From: Halorarum halophilum
Lineage (GTDB): Archaea; Halobacteriota; Halobacteria; Halobacteriales; Haloferacaceae
Assembly: GCF_013401515.1 (NCBI RefSeq)
Contig: NZ_CP058529.1
Span: 3,596,001-3,660,000 of the forward strand
Length of the DNA stretch: 64,000 nucleotides
Direction of reading: 5' to 3'
Shown here: in pieces, positions 24,448 to 33,590 of the stretch
Layout: every line of letters begins with the position of its first letter
Numbering within the stretch: position 1 is the stretch's first letter
Program-made: the position numbers and the translations under genes
The notes under the pieces: generated by a model
Seen by the model: only the letters and a program-made list of their open reading frames with translations
What the model was told of the DNA's origin: nothing
Databases searched by the model: none

Positions 24448-25794
24448 CTACACCAGCGACGCGCCGTCGAAATCCGTCCTGCTGTACTCCATCCCCATCA
24501 GGTCGAGGACGGTCGGCGCGATGTCGAGCAGGTCGGCGTCCGTGATGGTCGCCTCGGGGTCGTCCACGAACAGCGTCGCGTTCTCGAAGCTGTGCATGCC
24601 GTTTCGGGGGCCCTGCGAGAACACGCCGTCGTCGTGCGGCTTGAACTTCGACTTCAGGTCGAAGCCGTGGTTCGGGATGACGACGAGGTCCGGCGCGATG
24701 TCGTCGTGCTCGCCGCGGAACGCCTCCTCCTTCTCGACGACGCGGGCGGCGACCTTCTTCCCGTCCGGCCCCTCGAGCGCCTCGAGGTCGGCCTTCAGTT
24801 CGTCACGGACCGCCTCGTACTCCGACTCGGGCACGGACCCGCGGGGCTCGCGCCCCTCGAGGTTGATGTAGAACCGGCCGGGGATGAGCGAGTACGCCCG
24901 CGCGTCCTCGGCGATGTCGTCGAGGCTGTCGTGGTCGTCGTCCTCGAACTCGAGCCAGCCCTCGTCCTGGAGCCATCGGTTCAGTTCGACCTCGTAGTTC
25001 TGGACGGTGAAGCCGTGGTCGGAGGCGACGACGAGCGTCACGTCGTCCGCGAGCGCCGCGCGGATGCGACCGATGTAGTCGTCGATCTTCCTGTAGAACT
25101 CCATGAACGCGTCGTAGTTCTTCCCCTCCTCGGCGTAGTCCTTGAACAGGAAGTGGTTCACCCGGTCGGTCGTCATGAACACGCCGAAGAACAGGTCCCA
25201 GTCGTCCTCCTCGATGTAGTGGGAGAACGCCTCGAACCGCGCGTCGACGGTCTCGTGGGCGTTCTCGATGAACTCGGACTTGTCCTCCTTGTGTCCGAGC
25301 TTGGGGTTCGTGTCGATGCGGTAGTTGGTCCCTTCGAGGTACTCGCGGAGTTCGTCGGGGTAGGCCGCCTTGTCGACGCCCGGCGAGAGGAACCCCGAGA
25401 CCATCCGCTGGACGTTGCGCTGGGGCGGGAACGTCACGGGGACGTTCATCACCGTGGCGTCGAGTCCCTCCTCGGCGACCCGGTCCCAGACGCGGGTCGC
25501 CTGCACGTCCCTGCCCATCGGCACGTACGTGTCGTACGAGCCCACCTCGCGGTCCTGGAAGCCGTACACTCCCGTCTCACCCGGGTTCACGCCCGTCGTC
25601 AGCGCGGGCCAGCAGGCGGAGGACTCGGGCGGCACGATCGAGTCGATGGCGCCGCCGGCGCCCTCCCTCGCCAGCGCTGCGAAGTTGGGGAACTCCTCCG
25701 GGTGGTCATCGAGCAGCGAGTACGGCACGCCGTCGATGCCGATAAACGCGACGCGCGGGTTGTCGGCCCCGCGCAGCCGGTCGAACAGTCCCAT
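24448..25794 (-). CDS. alkaline phosphatase superfamily phosphodiesterase/pyrophosphatase
   Basis: A 448-residue member of the type I phosphodiesterase/nucleotide pyrophosphatase branch. Metal and nucleophile motifs are visible: IGIDGVPY with D21, PPESSACWPALTTG (55-68) in which Ser58 or Ser59 takes the place of the usual Thr nucleophile, TTDRVNHFLF near 190-200, ASDHGF near 255 and IPNHGFD near 375. No signal peptide, so cytoplasmic. The substrate is unknown; related enzymes hydrolyse nucleotide-linked or phospholipid phosphodiesters. It is monocistronic and converges on the reductase-like gene across repeat C. Confidence 0.78.
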   Translation of the reverse strand: MGLFDRLRGADNPRVAFIGIDGVPYSLLDDHPEEFPNFAALAREGAGGAIDSIVPPESSACWPALTTGVNPGETGVYGFQDREVGSYDTYVPMGRDVQATRVWDRVAEEGLDATVMNVPVTFPPQRNVQRMVSGFLSPGVDKAAYPDELREYLEGTNYRIDTNPKLGHKEDKSEFIENAHETVDARFEAFSHYIEEDDWDLFFGVFMTTDRVNHFLFKDYAEEGKNYDAFMEFYRKIDDYIGRIRAALADDVTLVVASDHGFTVQNYEVELNRWLQDEGWLEFEDDDHDSLDDIAEDARAYSLIPGRFYINLEGREPRGSVPESEYEAVRDELKADLEALEGPDGKKVAARVVEKEEAFRGEHDDIAPDLVVIPNHGFDLKSKFKPHDDGVFSQGPRNGMHSFENATLFVDDPEATITDADLLDIAPTVLDLMGMEYSRTDFDGASLV

Positions 25795-26024
25795 ACACCT
25801 CGCGTCTCCCCGGACGAATAAAGTCCTTCAGGTTCGATGCGGTTTTAGGCGGCTTCTATGACCATTGCAAACCCGGTCAGCGACTCGGTACCGGCGTCCC
25901 GTTCCCGCCGGCAACGTCGTTACCGAACGTGATCGGGAGCAGTTGAGCGTTACATCGTCCGATTCTGCCGTTTCGGCTCCCGATCACCCGGTACTCCACA
26001 GCCAGGCTCCGGGAGGACCCGAAT

Positions 26025-26032
26025 CGTTTACA
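26025..26032 (+). promoter_or_regulatory. TATA-like box of MFS gene
   Basis: CGTTTACA lies about 28 nt before ATG 26056, fitting a leaderless transcript. Position-based. Confidence 0.4.
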
Positions 26033-26055
26033 CGACCGCGTCCGAGCTTTCGGCC

Positions 26056-27426
26056 ATGTCTGCCGCGTCCGAGGCGGAGGGGGAACCCGAGCCGGATCCA
26101 CTCGACGCGTTCCGGCAGTTCCTCGCGCTCCCGGGCGACGTGCTCGTCCTCTCGCTCGCGATGTTCGCGTTCAGCCTGGGCTTCCAGATGACGGGGCGCT
26201 ACCTGCCGGAGTACCTCTCCGTGCTCGGCGCGGGCAGCGTCGTCATCGGCCTGTACGGCAGCGTCGGCAACCTCATCTCGGCCGTCTTCCCGTACCCCGG
26301 CGGCGCCCTCTCGGATCGCATCGGCTCCCGCTCGGCGCTCACGCTGTTCGGCGTCGCGTCTACGCTCGGCTTCGTCGTCTGGTGGGCGGCGGACCCGCTG
26401 TCGACCGTCCGGTTCGGCCCGACGAACCTCGCGGTCGTCGTGATCTTCCTCGGGCTGTTCCTCTCGCAGGCGTGGAAGTCGTTCGGACTCGGCGCGACGT
26501 TCGCCGTGGTGAAGCAGTCGGTGCCGAACGACAAACTGGCGTCGGGGTTCGCCGCGACCGAGACGTTCCGCCGGACCGCGTTCCTGCTCGGCCCGCTGCT
26601 CGCCGCCGGTGCGCTCTCGCTGTTCGAGTTCACCGAGGGGTTCCGCGTCCTCCTCCTCGTCGCCGCCGGCGCGGGCGCGCTCGCCACCGTCGCGCAGTAC
26701 GTCCTCTACGACGCCGCGAACGACTCGTTCGGCAAGTCGTTCGAGGGGCTCGGGACGGTGGTGAGCGACCTCCGGTCGCTCCCCTCGCCCCTCCGCCCGC
26801 TGCTCGTCGCGGACACGCTGGTCCGGTTCGCCAACGGGATGGTGTACGTGTTCTTCGTCATCGTCGTCGTCGACTTCCTCTCGGTCGGCGCGACGTTCCC
26901 AGTCGTCGGTCGACTGTCCCCGGCGGCGTTCTTCGGCGTCCTGCTCGGGATCGAGATGGCCGCCGCGCTGCTCACGATGGTCCCGGTCGCCCGACTGGCC
27001 GAGCGTGTCGGCCTCAAGCCCGTCGTCGCCATCGGCTTCGCGGTGTACGCGGTGTTCCCGGTCCTGCTCATCTCCGCACCGGCCGAGCCCCTCGTCGTCA
27101 GCGTTCCGGGTCTGGCAGGCGTCGGGGTCCTCGAACTCTCGCCCGCGGTCGTCCTCGCCCTCCTTTTCGCCTTCTCCGGGCTCCGGTTCGCCGGGCTCCC
27201 CGCGCACAAGGCGCTCATCGTCGGCCCGGCCGAGCGGGACGCGGGCGGGCGCGTGACGGGGACGTACTACCTCGTGCGGAACGCGGTCACGATCCCGAGC
27301 GCAGCGGCCGGCGGCCTCATCTACGGCGTCTCCCCGCCGGCCGCGTTCGCGACGGCGACCGTCGTGGGGATCGTGGGGACGGGGTACTTCCTCGTCCGCG
27401 GCGAGGAGTTCGCCGCCTACGCGTGA
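26056..27426 (+). CDS. MFS transporter
   Basis: A 456-residue major facilitator with about twelve hydrophobic segments in two halves separated by a hydrophilic loop near residue 215-250 (DAANDSFGKSFEGLG). The loop 2-3 signature region reads GGALSDRIGSRSA, the MFS G-x3-D-R-x-G pattern, and its counterpart in the second half is RLAERVGLKP. An acidic 30-residue N-terminus precedes the first helix. The substrate cannot be inferred. Start at ATG 26056 is supported by the upstream TATA-like box. It may be followed by the small membrane gene at 27513 in the same direction. Confidence 0.82.
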   Translation: MSAASEAEGEPEPDPLDAFRQFLALPGDVLVLSLAMFAFSLGFQMTGRYLPEYLSVLGAGSVVIGLYGSVGNLISAVFPYPGGALSDRIGSRSALTLFGVASTLGFVVWWAADPLSTVRFGPTNLAVVVIFLGLFLSQAWKSFGLGATFAVVKQSVPNDKLASGFAATETFRRTAFLLGPLLAAGALSLFEFTEGFRVLLLVAAGAGALATVAQYVLYDAANDSFGKSFEGLGTVVSDLRSLPSPLRPLLVADTLVRFANGMVYVFFVIVVVDFLSVGATFPVVGRLSPAAFFGVLLGIEMAAALLTMVPVARLAERVGLKPVVAIGFAVYAVFPVLLISAPAEPLVVSVPGLAGVGVLELSPAVVLALLFAFSGLRFAGLPAHKALIVGPAERDAGGRVTGTYYLVRNAVTIPSAAAGGLIYGVSPPAAFATATVVGIVGTGYFLVRGEEFAAYA

Positions 27427-27512
27427 GCGTCACGTGAGAACGTCGATCGACGAAAACCGGAGGCCGGGCGAAGTGCGATGGGGCTTTGGGCTCCCACCGC
27501 CAAACGCCGGCC

Positions 27513-27866
27513 GTGACGCGAGACACGTCGGAAGCCGGGACGGGGGACAACCCGGGCGCGAGCGCCGAGCGCGCTCCCGACGGCACACCCGACCGGCCCC
27601 CGCGGACCGCGTTCCTCGAGGCGCTCTCGGTGCGGCGGAACGCGCTCGCGGGCGGCGTGGTGGGGTTGACGCTCGCGGTGGTCGTCTACCTCGTTCGGGT
27701 GTTCGAACTCCTCGGACCGAACCTCGGCACCCGCGAGTACCCGGTGCTCGGTCCGGAGGGCTACTTCCTGCTGCTCGGGTTCGTGCTCGCGAGCGCGACG
27801 GCGCTCCTCGTCGCGACGGCGCTCACGGTCGTCTCGGCCGTTCGGCTGGCACGCCGCGAGGTGTAG
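27513..27866 (+). CDS. small two-helix membrane protein
   Basis: A 117-residue haloarchaeal protein that I do not recognise. The first 40 residues are hydrophilic (Ala/Pro/Asp). Two transmembrane helices follow, about 50-70 (LAGGVVGLTLAVVVYLVRVF) and 84-108 (GYFLLLGFVLASATALLVAT), with a short extracytoplasmic loop, ending in ARREV. The GTG at 27513 is chosen; an in-frame TTG 27 nt upstream is less likely. It lies 86 nt after the MFS gene and converges on the PhoU/RCK gene. No function is proposed. Confidence 0.6.
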   Translation: MTRDTSEAGTGDNPGASAERAPDGTPDRPPRTAFLEALSVRRNALAGGVVGLTLAVVVYLVRVFELLGPNLGTREYPVLGPEGYFLLLGFVLASATALLVATALTVVSAVRLARREV

Positions 27867-27878
27867 TCCGCCGCCGAC

Positions 27879-29102
27879 TCAGTCCTCGAACTCGCGCGGA
27901 TCGCCCAGGCGCAGGGAGAGCCGTTCGGCGCCCGCGCGGGTCCCCTTCGCGAGCACCACGTCGCCGACCCGGAGTTCCGTCTCCGGACCGGGCGAGATGA
28001 CCCACTCCCCGTCGTCCCTCTCGTCCGCCGGTCGCCTGACCGCGATGACCCGCATACCGGTCTCCTGTTTCACCCGGCGCTCCCCGAGCGTCTCCCCCGC
28101 GAGGTCCGCGCCGGGGGCGACCTCAAGGCGGACGATGACCTCGTCGGAGGCCTCGACCGCCTCCGCGATGACCGGGTGGGCGTCGATGCCGCGGAGGACG
28201 CCCTCGCTGATCTCAAGGGCCGCGTCGCTGATGACCTCCGTCGCGGACGCGAGGTGGACGAGTCCGCGGAGCGAAACCGGGTCGTCAACGCGCGCGGCCG
28301 CGCGCAAGGTCCACGCCTCGAACCGCGATTTCAGCGCGTCCACCTCCATCTCGAGTTCGTCGACCTCGCTCGCGACCGCCTCGCTGTTGAACAGCACCGA
28401 CCCGTACGCGAGGTCGACCGCCAGCTCGCTCATGTTCTTCATCAGCACTACCGAGTCGACGGCGCGTTCGAGGTCGTCGACGCTCGGCACCGACGGGTCC
28501 GGGCGTTCGTACGCGGTGCCGGTCGCGGTCCGGTACACGGCGCGGAGGCCGTCCTCGTCGCCGCGCAGGAACAGCGTGTCGTCGGCCCGGAGCGTCGTCC
28601 CCGCGTCGGGGTTGAGCAGCCAGTCGCTCCCGCGACGGAGGGCGATGATGCGGACGCCGGTCTCAGTCTCGACGTTCGATTCGGCGAGCGTCCGCCCGAC
28701 GTAGGTCGAGTCGGCGGACAGCTCCGCCCGGACCAGCGTTTCGACGGCCTCGGGCAGCGCGGCGCGGATGGCGTCGGGGAGGCCGACCTCCTCGAGCACG
28801 ACCTTCGCGATGTCGCCCGCGGCGTCGCTGATTTTCTCCGCGGCGCCGATGACGCCGAGCACCGGCGCGAGCTGTTCTGCGTCCTCGGGCGAGCGTGCGG
28901 CCATCATCACGCTCATCCGGGCCTGGAGCTGGAGTTCGTCCATCCGCGATTCGAGCTCCAGCACCTCCCCTGCGAGGTCGGCGCTCCCGTGGAGGACCGC
29001 CGAGTACGAGAGGTCGATGAGCAGCTCCGCGGTGTCTTTCATCTCCGCCAGCACGGCCTTCACGGAGGTCGGCTCGTACTCGACGCGCTCCTCGCGGGTC
29101 AT
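27879..29102 (-). CDS. tandem PhoU-RCK_C potassium regulatory protein
   Basis: A 407-residue soluble protein made of an internal duplication: PhoU-like helices (about 8-105), TrkA-C/RCK_C domain (about 118-195), PhoU-like helices (about 208-300) and RCK_C (about 315-398). Corresponding motifs are ETGVRIIALRRGSDW with TLRADDTLFLRGDEDG, and ETGMRVIAVRRP with ELRVGDVVLAKGTRAG. RCK_C domains bind small ligands such as c-di-AMP or cations in K+ channels and transporters. There is no pore or NAD-binding RCK_N, so it likely regulates a channel encoded elsewhere. It converges with the small membrane gene. The start is ATG 29102. Confidence 0.78.
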   Translation of the reverse strand: MTREERVEYEPTSVKAVLAEMKDTAELLIDLSYSAVLHGSADLAGEVLELESRMDELQLQARMSVMMAARSPEDAEQLAPVLGVIGAAEKISDAAGDIAKVVLEEVGLPDAIRAALPEAVETLVRAELSADSTYVGRTLAESNVETETGVRIIALRRGSDWLLNPDAGTTLRADDTLFLRGDEDGLRAVYRTATGTAYERPDPSVPSVDDLERAVDSVVLMKNMSELAVDLAYGSVLFNSEAVASEVDELEMEVDALKSRFEAWTLRAAARVDDPVSLRGLVHLASATEVISDAALEISEGVLRGIDAHPVIAEAVEASDEVIVRLEVAPGADLAGETLGERRVKQETGMRVIAVRRPADERDDGEWVISPGPETELRVGDVVLAKGTRAGAERLSLRLGDPREFED

Positions 29103-29258
29103 CGTTCGCCCATCGATTCGGCGGGTGGGTGGAAAAGGGTTGCTTGCGTCCTCCGGCGACGGGTGGCGCTCGCGGAGTCGCCCCCCGTCTGTGGCCGCGA
29201 ACCGGCAGGATGGAACGCGGGCCGAGCGTTAACAAGTCCAGCCGCTGAAACTGAGCCC

Positions 29259-29813
29259 ATGCCGAAAGTCGCCATCGTTGGAGGGGGTCCCGCCGGGTTG
29301 AGCGCCGCGCTGTTCACCGCGAAGAACGACCTCGACACCGTCGTCTTTGACACCGACGAGACGTGGATGCACAAGGCCCACCTCTACAACTACCTCGCCA
29401 TCGACGACATCGGGGGGACCGAGTTCATCGAGAGGGCGCGCGACCAGGTCGAACGCTTCGAGGCCGAGCTCCGCGTCGGCGAGGAGGTGACGGACGTCGA
29501 GCGGGACGGCTCCGGGTTCACCGTGCGGACCGACGACGGCGAATACGACGCCGAGTACGTCGTCTTCGCGACGGGCACGGACACCGAACTCCCCGAGGAG
29601 CTCGGCTGCGAGCTCACGGAGGGCGGACTCGTCGACGTCGACCTGAACATGCGGACGAGCGTCGAGGACGCCTTCGCGGTCGGATCGATGATCCGCGACC
29701 AGAAGTGGGAGGCCGTCGTCTCCGCCGGCGACGGCGGCGCGGCCGCCCTCCAGATCATGAGCGACGAGGCAGGCGAACCGGTCCACGACTTCGACACGCC
29801 GGACGAGGACTGA
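29259..29813 (+). CDS. short thioredoxin-reductase-like FAD oxidoreductase
   Basis: A 184-residue protein equivalent to the FAD half of thioredoxin reductase. GGGPAGLSAALF (7-18) binds FAD and VFATGTD (about 102-108) is the second nucleotide motif, followed by AFAVGSM near the end. It lacks the CxxC redox pair and the NADPH-binding insert of true TrxR, which are about 310 residues long. It is complete, not truncated, judged by the intact first and last FAD blocks. The electron donor and acceptor are unknown. The divergent gap to the PhoU/RCK gene is about 156 bp. Confidence 0.72.
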   Translation: MPKVAIVGGGPAGLSAALFTAKNDLDTVVFDTDETWMHKAHLYNYLAIDDIGGTEFIERARDQVERFEAELRVGEEVTDVERDGSGFTVRTDDGEYDAEYVVFATGTDTELPEELGCELTEGGLVDVDLNMRTSVEDAFAVGSMIRDQKWEAVVSAGDGGAAALQIMSDEAGEPVHDFDTPDED

Positions 29814-29866
29814 CGACGCGTGTAGACGATGACGGCGCCGCCGTCTGGTCCACCGCCGATTTTCGA

Positions 29867-30328
29867 CTACTCCCGGAACAGCCGATACGACGTCCGGCCG
29901 ACCGCGACGTCCTTCTCCTCGCCCTCGGGGTCGACGCTGGAGACGACGGTGTCGGTGTAGCCCATCGAGCCGCCGGCCCGCAGCACCTCGGCCTCGACGC
30001 GGAGGTCGTCGGTGGCGGGGCGGAGGTAGGTGACGTTCAGGTCTGTCGTCGCCAACGAGCCGTCCGTCGGGTCGTCGAACGTCGAGCGGAGCGCGAAGCC
30101 GGACGCGGTGTCGACGAGCGTCGCCGCGATGCCGCCGTGGATGGAGCCGACGGGCGAGCCGGGGTTCACGAGCTTCTCGTCGTACGGCACGGACATGACG
30201 ATCCGGCCACGGTCGAGGTCCTCGACGCGGAGGTTCAGCCACGAGAGGAAGCCGTGGCTCTCGATGAACGACTGCAGCAGGTCGACGTGGTCGGCGTCCA
30301 GCTCGGGAAACGGGTCGTCGTCGCTCAT
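29867..30328 (-). CDS. PaaI-family hotdog thioesterase
   Basis: A 153-residue hotdog-fold acyl-CoA thioesterase. The signature VNPGSPVGSIHGGIAATLVD (54-73) contains the N/H-G-G catalytic helix, with D73 at the position of the usual catalytic acid, and SLATTDLNVTYLRPA is the following strand. It probably clears stalled or aromatic acyl-CoAs. It is the only gene between the TrxR-like gene, on which it converges, and the DUF502 gene behind it in the same direction. The ATG start at 30328 gives normal family length. Confidence 0.82.
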   Translation of the reverse strand: MSDDDPFPELDADHVDLLQSFIESHGFLSWLNLRVEDLDRGRIVMSVPYDEKLVNPGSPVGSIHGGIAATLVDTASGFALRSTFDDPTDGSLATTDLNVTYLRPATDDLRVEAEVLRAGGSMGYTDTVVSSVDPEGEEKDVAVGRTSYRLFRE

Positions 30329-30386
30329 GTGGGAACGCGGGCCGCGCCGCTACTTCACCGTTCGGAAGTGCGCCGGGTCCGGCCCG

Positions 30387-31076
30387 TCAGTCCTCGCGCG
30401 CCGCGTCGCCCGTCCCGTTCCCGCTCGCTTCGCCGTCGGCGGCGGCCCCCCCGAGGTCGCTCGCGCTCACCGGCCCGCCGTCGCCCTCCCCGAAGCCGGC
30501 CGAGAGGATGCGGGTGAGCGCCTCCTCGACGCGCTCGTTGGTGTAGGTGACGTTCTCGGACTCGACCTCGAGGACGAAGCCAGTGGTGATGTTCGGCGCG
30601 GTCGGCATGAACAGGACCTCGCGACCGTCTTCCGTCCGCTTGCCCGTCTTGAAGGCGGTCATGCGCATCCCCTCCCAGGGCTCGATGCGGACGGGCGCCT
30701 GGAGCTCGTCGGTCCCCGTCAGGGCAGTCTCGACCGCGAGCTTCGAGGCGTTGTACAGCACCCGGAGGACGGGGACGCGGTTGATGGCGCCGTCGACGAA
30801 CCCCTCCGCGAAGCGCCCGGCGGTCGTCCGCATCATGTACCCCGCCGCGAACACGACGAGGACGAACACGACGAGGACGATGAACACCTGCAGGAGGTTC
30901 ACGACGAACACGACGAGCCAGTCGGCCATGCCCGGCGGCGGTGAATCCCAGTGGACTGTCGGCACGAACGGCAGCTCAAGGAGCTGCGTGTAGAGCCAGT
31001 TCGCGACGAACAGGATGACCAGCAACGGAACGACGACAACGAGCCCGCTGGCGAAGTCCCGCTTCCACGTAGACAT
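30387..31076 (-). CDS. DUF502 family membrane protein
   Basis: A 229-residue DUF502 protein, function unknown. Two transmembrane segments, about 9-31 (SGLVVVVPLLVILFVANWLY) and 52-80 (LVVFVVNLLQVFIVLVVFVL), are followed by the family core INRVPVLRVLYNASKLAVE, then a beta domain with MTAFKTGK and MPTAPNITTGFVLEV. A Gly/Asp-rich tail (about 195-229) is haloarchaeal. In bacteria and plants this family (LCV-like) is an envelope protein. 58 nt separate it from the thioesterase gene in the same direction. Confidence 0.82.
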   Translation of the reverse strand: MSTWKRDFASGLVVVVPLLVILFVANWLYTQLLELPFVPTVHWDSPPPGMADWLVVFVVNLLQVFIVLVVFVLVVFAAGYMMRTTAGRFAEGFVDGAINRVPVLRVLYNASKLAVETALTGTDELQAPVRIEPWEGMRMTAFKTGKRTEDGREVLFMPTAPNITTGFVLEVESENVTYTNERVEEALTRILSAGFGEGDGGPVSASDLGGAAADGEASGNGTGDAARED

Positions 31077-31228
31077 AGTTGTACTTGCTTGCCCCTGCGG
31101 GGCGGGGGCTTATCAGCGCTTCTACACGGAGCGCAGAGCGCGTATCGAAGCGTCAGCTCGCCGCGCTCCGATAACCCGTCCCGACTCGTGGGTCGTTCCG
31201 GAACTCCGTGTTCCGGCTCGTTCGGTGC

Positions 31229-32068
31229 TCAGACGCCGGCGACCGCCCGCATCGCGAACAGGAGGTTCTCCTTGCGCTCGCGCACGCGCCGGTAGAAGTA
31301 CGAGAGCCACTTGTCGCCGTAGGGGGCGTACTGCCACACCTCGACGCCCTCAGCCGCCAGCTCGCGCTGGGCCTCCTCGCGGACGCCCATGAGCATCTGG
31401 ACCTCGTAGTCGCCCCCGTGCTCCGCGTGGAGCTCCTTCGCGTAGGAGATCATCGTCGGGTCGTGGCTCCCCACGGCGATGCCGCCATCCCGCCGGCTGA
31501 ACAGGAGCTCCAGCCCCTCCCGGAACGCCTCGTTGACGTTCGCCTTGTCCGTGTAGGCGATCGACTCGTCCTCGTCGTAGGCCCCCTTCACCAGCCGGAG
31601 CTTTCCTGGCACGTCGTCGAGGCGGTCGAGGTCCTCGCGCGTGCGCCGGAGGTTCGCCTGGAGGCACTGACCCACGCCGCCGCCGTGCTCTCGTGCCAGG
31701 TCCTCGAAGGCGTCGAGCGTCGCGTCGGTGGTGGTGGCGTCCTCCATGTCGCACCAGACGAACACGCCGTGCTCCCGCCCGGCCTCGACGACCCGGCGGA
31801 AGTTCTCGCGGAACACGCCCTCGCCCACGTCGAGGCCGAGCTGGGACGGCTTCACCGAGACGCAGACGTCGAGGTCGCTGGCGCCGATGTCGGCGATCAG
31901 GGACTCGTAGGTGGCCGTGTCCTCGTCGGCCGGGACGCGCTCGCGGTAGTGCTCGCCGAGGAGGTTGAGGATGACGTTGACGCCGTCCTCGTTGGCCCGC
32001 CGCGCGTGGTCGAACGCCGTCGCCGGCGACTCGCCCGCGACGAACCGGCTCGCGATCGGGGGTATCAT
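31229..32068 (-). CDS. proline dehydrogenase
   Basis: A 279-residue monofunctional proline dehydrogenase (TIM barrel, FAD). Recognisable blocks are NVILNLLGEHY near 29, SVKPSQLGLD near 72, FVWCDMEDATTTD near 101, LQANLRRTREDL near 134, LVKGAYDE near 157 (the K-G-A-Y/F flavin contact), GSHDP near 199 and YAPYGDKWLSYFYRRVRER at 248-266, the substrate-binding RR motif. It oxidises proline to pyrroline-5-carboxylate and passes electrons to quinone. ATG 32068 is chosen; the longer in-frame extension is low complexity. No P5C dehydrogenase is adjacent. Confidence 0.88.
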   Translation of the reverse strand: MIPPIASRFVAGESPATAFDHARRANEDGVNVILNLLGEHYRERVPADEDTATYESLIADIGASDLDVCVSVKPSQLGLDVGEGVFRENFRRVVEAGREHGVFVWCDMEDATTTDATLDAFEDLAREHGGGVGQCLQANLRRTREDLDRLDDVPGKLRLVKGAYDEDESIAYTDKANVNEAFREGLELLFSRRDGGIAVGSHDPTMISYAKELHAEHGGDYEVQMLMGVREEAQRELAAEGVEVWQYAPYGDKWLSYFYRRVRERKENLLFAMRAVAGV

Positions 32069-32389
32069 CTGGTCGCACGCTTGCCCCCCTCCGGTCTTGA
32101 GTGTTGGCGGTTCCGATCGGTGGGGCCCCGAGGTGGCGAGTCTCCTGTCGACGCCTTCGTCTCGGTGCAAGCGTGGGTATCGCTAGTAGCGACCGCGAGA
32201 GCCCCCCGGCGCTCGGCTCCCGCGCTACGGAAGACGATCCTGCTCGCTCGCTCCGCTTGGTTCACAGACATCGGGGTTCTCGTCGTTGGGGGGGTTTCGA
32301 GGTGGTCACGGTCCCCGTCGACTCGAACGTCCGAGTACCCCTCACGAAAAACCGAAGAGACAAAACCCAACTGCGGTGACGGAACGCGT
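32069..32389. other. 321-bp divergent intergenic region proline dehydrogenase / carS
   Basis: No gene is supported. Short Ser/Arg-rich open frames on both strands reflect GC-rich CTCGCTC-type sequence (for example 32232-32250). An A-rich stretch (ACGAAAAACC, 32344-32353) upstream of carS could contain its promoter. I see nothing else. Confidence 0.5.
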
Positions 32390-32929
32390 ATGCTCGAACT
32401 CGTCGTGGGCGCGCTCTGGGCGATGCTCCCCGCCTACGTCCCCAACAACGCCGCGGTGCTTGCCGGCGGGGGCCGGCCCATCGACGGCAGGCGGACGTGG
32501 GAAGGCCGACGACTCCTGGGCGACGGGAAGACGTGGCGCGGCACCGCCATCGGCGTCCTCGCCGGCGTCGCCCTCGCGCTCCTCCTCGACGCCGTCGCGG
32601 AGCCGATCGGCGCCTCGCTCGGCATCGGCCTCCCTGGGTTCCCGATCGCGGCCGGGCTGGGGCTCGCGCTCGGCGCGATGCTCGGCGACATCGCCGCGTC
32701 GTTCCTCAAGCGCCGGACCGGCCGGGACCGCGGCGCCTCGTTCCCGGTGCTCGACCAGCTCGACTTCGTCGCCGGCGCGCTCGCGCTCGCCGTGCTGTTC
32801 GCCCCGGTGTGGTTCGCGGACACCTTCTCGCTGGCCCGGATCGCCGTCGTCGTCGTCGTCACGCCGCTGCTCCACGTCGGCACGAACGTCGTCGCGTACG
32901 CGGCCGGTCTGAAGGCCGAGCCGTGGTGA
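32390..32929 (+). CDS. carS: CDP-archaeol synthase
   Basis: A 179-residue integral membrane enzyme (CarS, DUF46) that makes CDP-archaeol from CTP and digeranylgeranylglyceryl phosphate, the branch point to polar archaeal lipids. Family signatures are PAYVPNNAAVLAGGG near 14-28, DGRRTWEGRRLLGDGKTWRG near 32-51 (the Gly/Lys-rich nucleotide loop) and GDIAASFLKRRTGRDRG with PVLDQLDF, the D-x-x-D-like metal site. Four to five hydrophobic helices alternate with these loops. Start at ATG 32390 gives normal length. No operon partner is evident. Confidence 0.92.
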   Translation: MLELVVGALWAMLPAYVPNNAAVLAGGGRPIDGRRTWEGRRLLGDGKTWRGTAIGVLAGVALALLLDAVAEPIGASLGIGLPGFPIAAGLGLALGAMLGDIAASFLKRRTGRDRGASFPVLDQLDFVAGALALAVLFAPVWFADTFSLARIAVVVVVTPLLHVGTNVVAYAAGLKAEPW

Positions 32930-33016
32930 GCCTCCGGGCGAGCCGACCGTGAGTTCTCAGGGCTGATACGCGGGCCGACGGGCTTTACCCTCCGCCGGGC
33001 GCCCGTCCCGACAGAC

Positions 33017-33511
33017 ATGGTGGAGTGGGACTTGAACGAGGACGACGAGGACGGATCGCCCAGCACGATCCGCGGTCGCGCCCGGGCGAACCTCCCGATC
33101 CTCGCGCTGGGGTTCATGCTCGCCTCCGCGGTCAGCGTGGCGGCGCTCGGCGGCGCGGTCGCGACCGGGTTCGGCGAGACGCCGTACGACGGGCCGACCG
33201 GGTTCGCGTTCTCGGTCGACCGCGGCGGCGACACTGCGGCCATCGTCATCACGCACGAGGACGGTCCCGTTCCGAACGCGGACCGCGTGTCAGTCGTCGA
33301 CGACGCCGGAACGGAGGTCCCGTGGACCGAACTCGAGACCGACCCCGGCGTCGCCGAGGTCACCGGCAGTTCCGCGGTCGCGTGCCCGAGCCAAGGGACG
33401 ACGATCACCGTCGTCTACGAGGGCCAGCGGGCCACGGAGACGGTCGACAGCTACGAGGTGACCGCCCCCATCCCGGCGAGCGTCGTGGAACGGTGTCAGG
33501 CGGCCGGCTGA
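33017..33511 (+). CDS. single-helix, pilin-like membrane/secreted protein
   Basis: A 164-residue protein. A hydrophilic acidic N-terminus (1-25) precedes one hydrophobic helix (about 27-51, [20 protein letters not shown]), followed by a beta-rich Asp/Thr domain ending in two cysteines (residues about 122 and 160, ACPS and RCQA) that could form a disulfide. The arrangement resembles archaeal pilin-like or exported proteins, but no clear PibD site is present. Function is unknown. It sits 80 nt before pyrE in the same direction. Confidence 0.55.
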   Translation: MVEWDLNEDDEDGSPSTIRGRARANLPILALGFMLASAVSVAALGGAVATGFGETPYDGPTGFAFSVDRGGDTAAIVITHEDGPVPNADRVSVVDDAGTEVPWTELETDPGVAEVTGSSAVACPSQGTTITVVYEGQRATETVDSYEVTAPIPASVVERCQAAG

Positions 33512-33590
33512 CCCGTACCGCCCCCGCTCCGGGATCCCGGCACGACCCGGGACCGGCACCTTTTCGCCCCGAGCGGTCCGCGGTTCGCCC

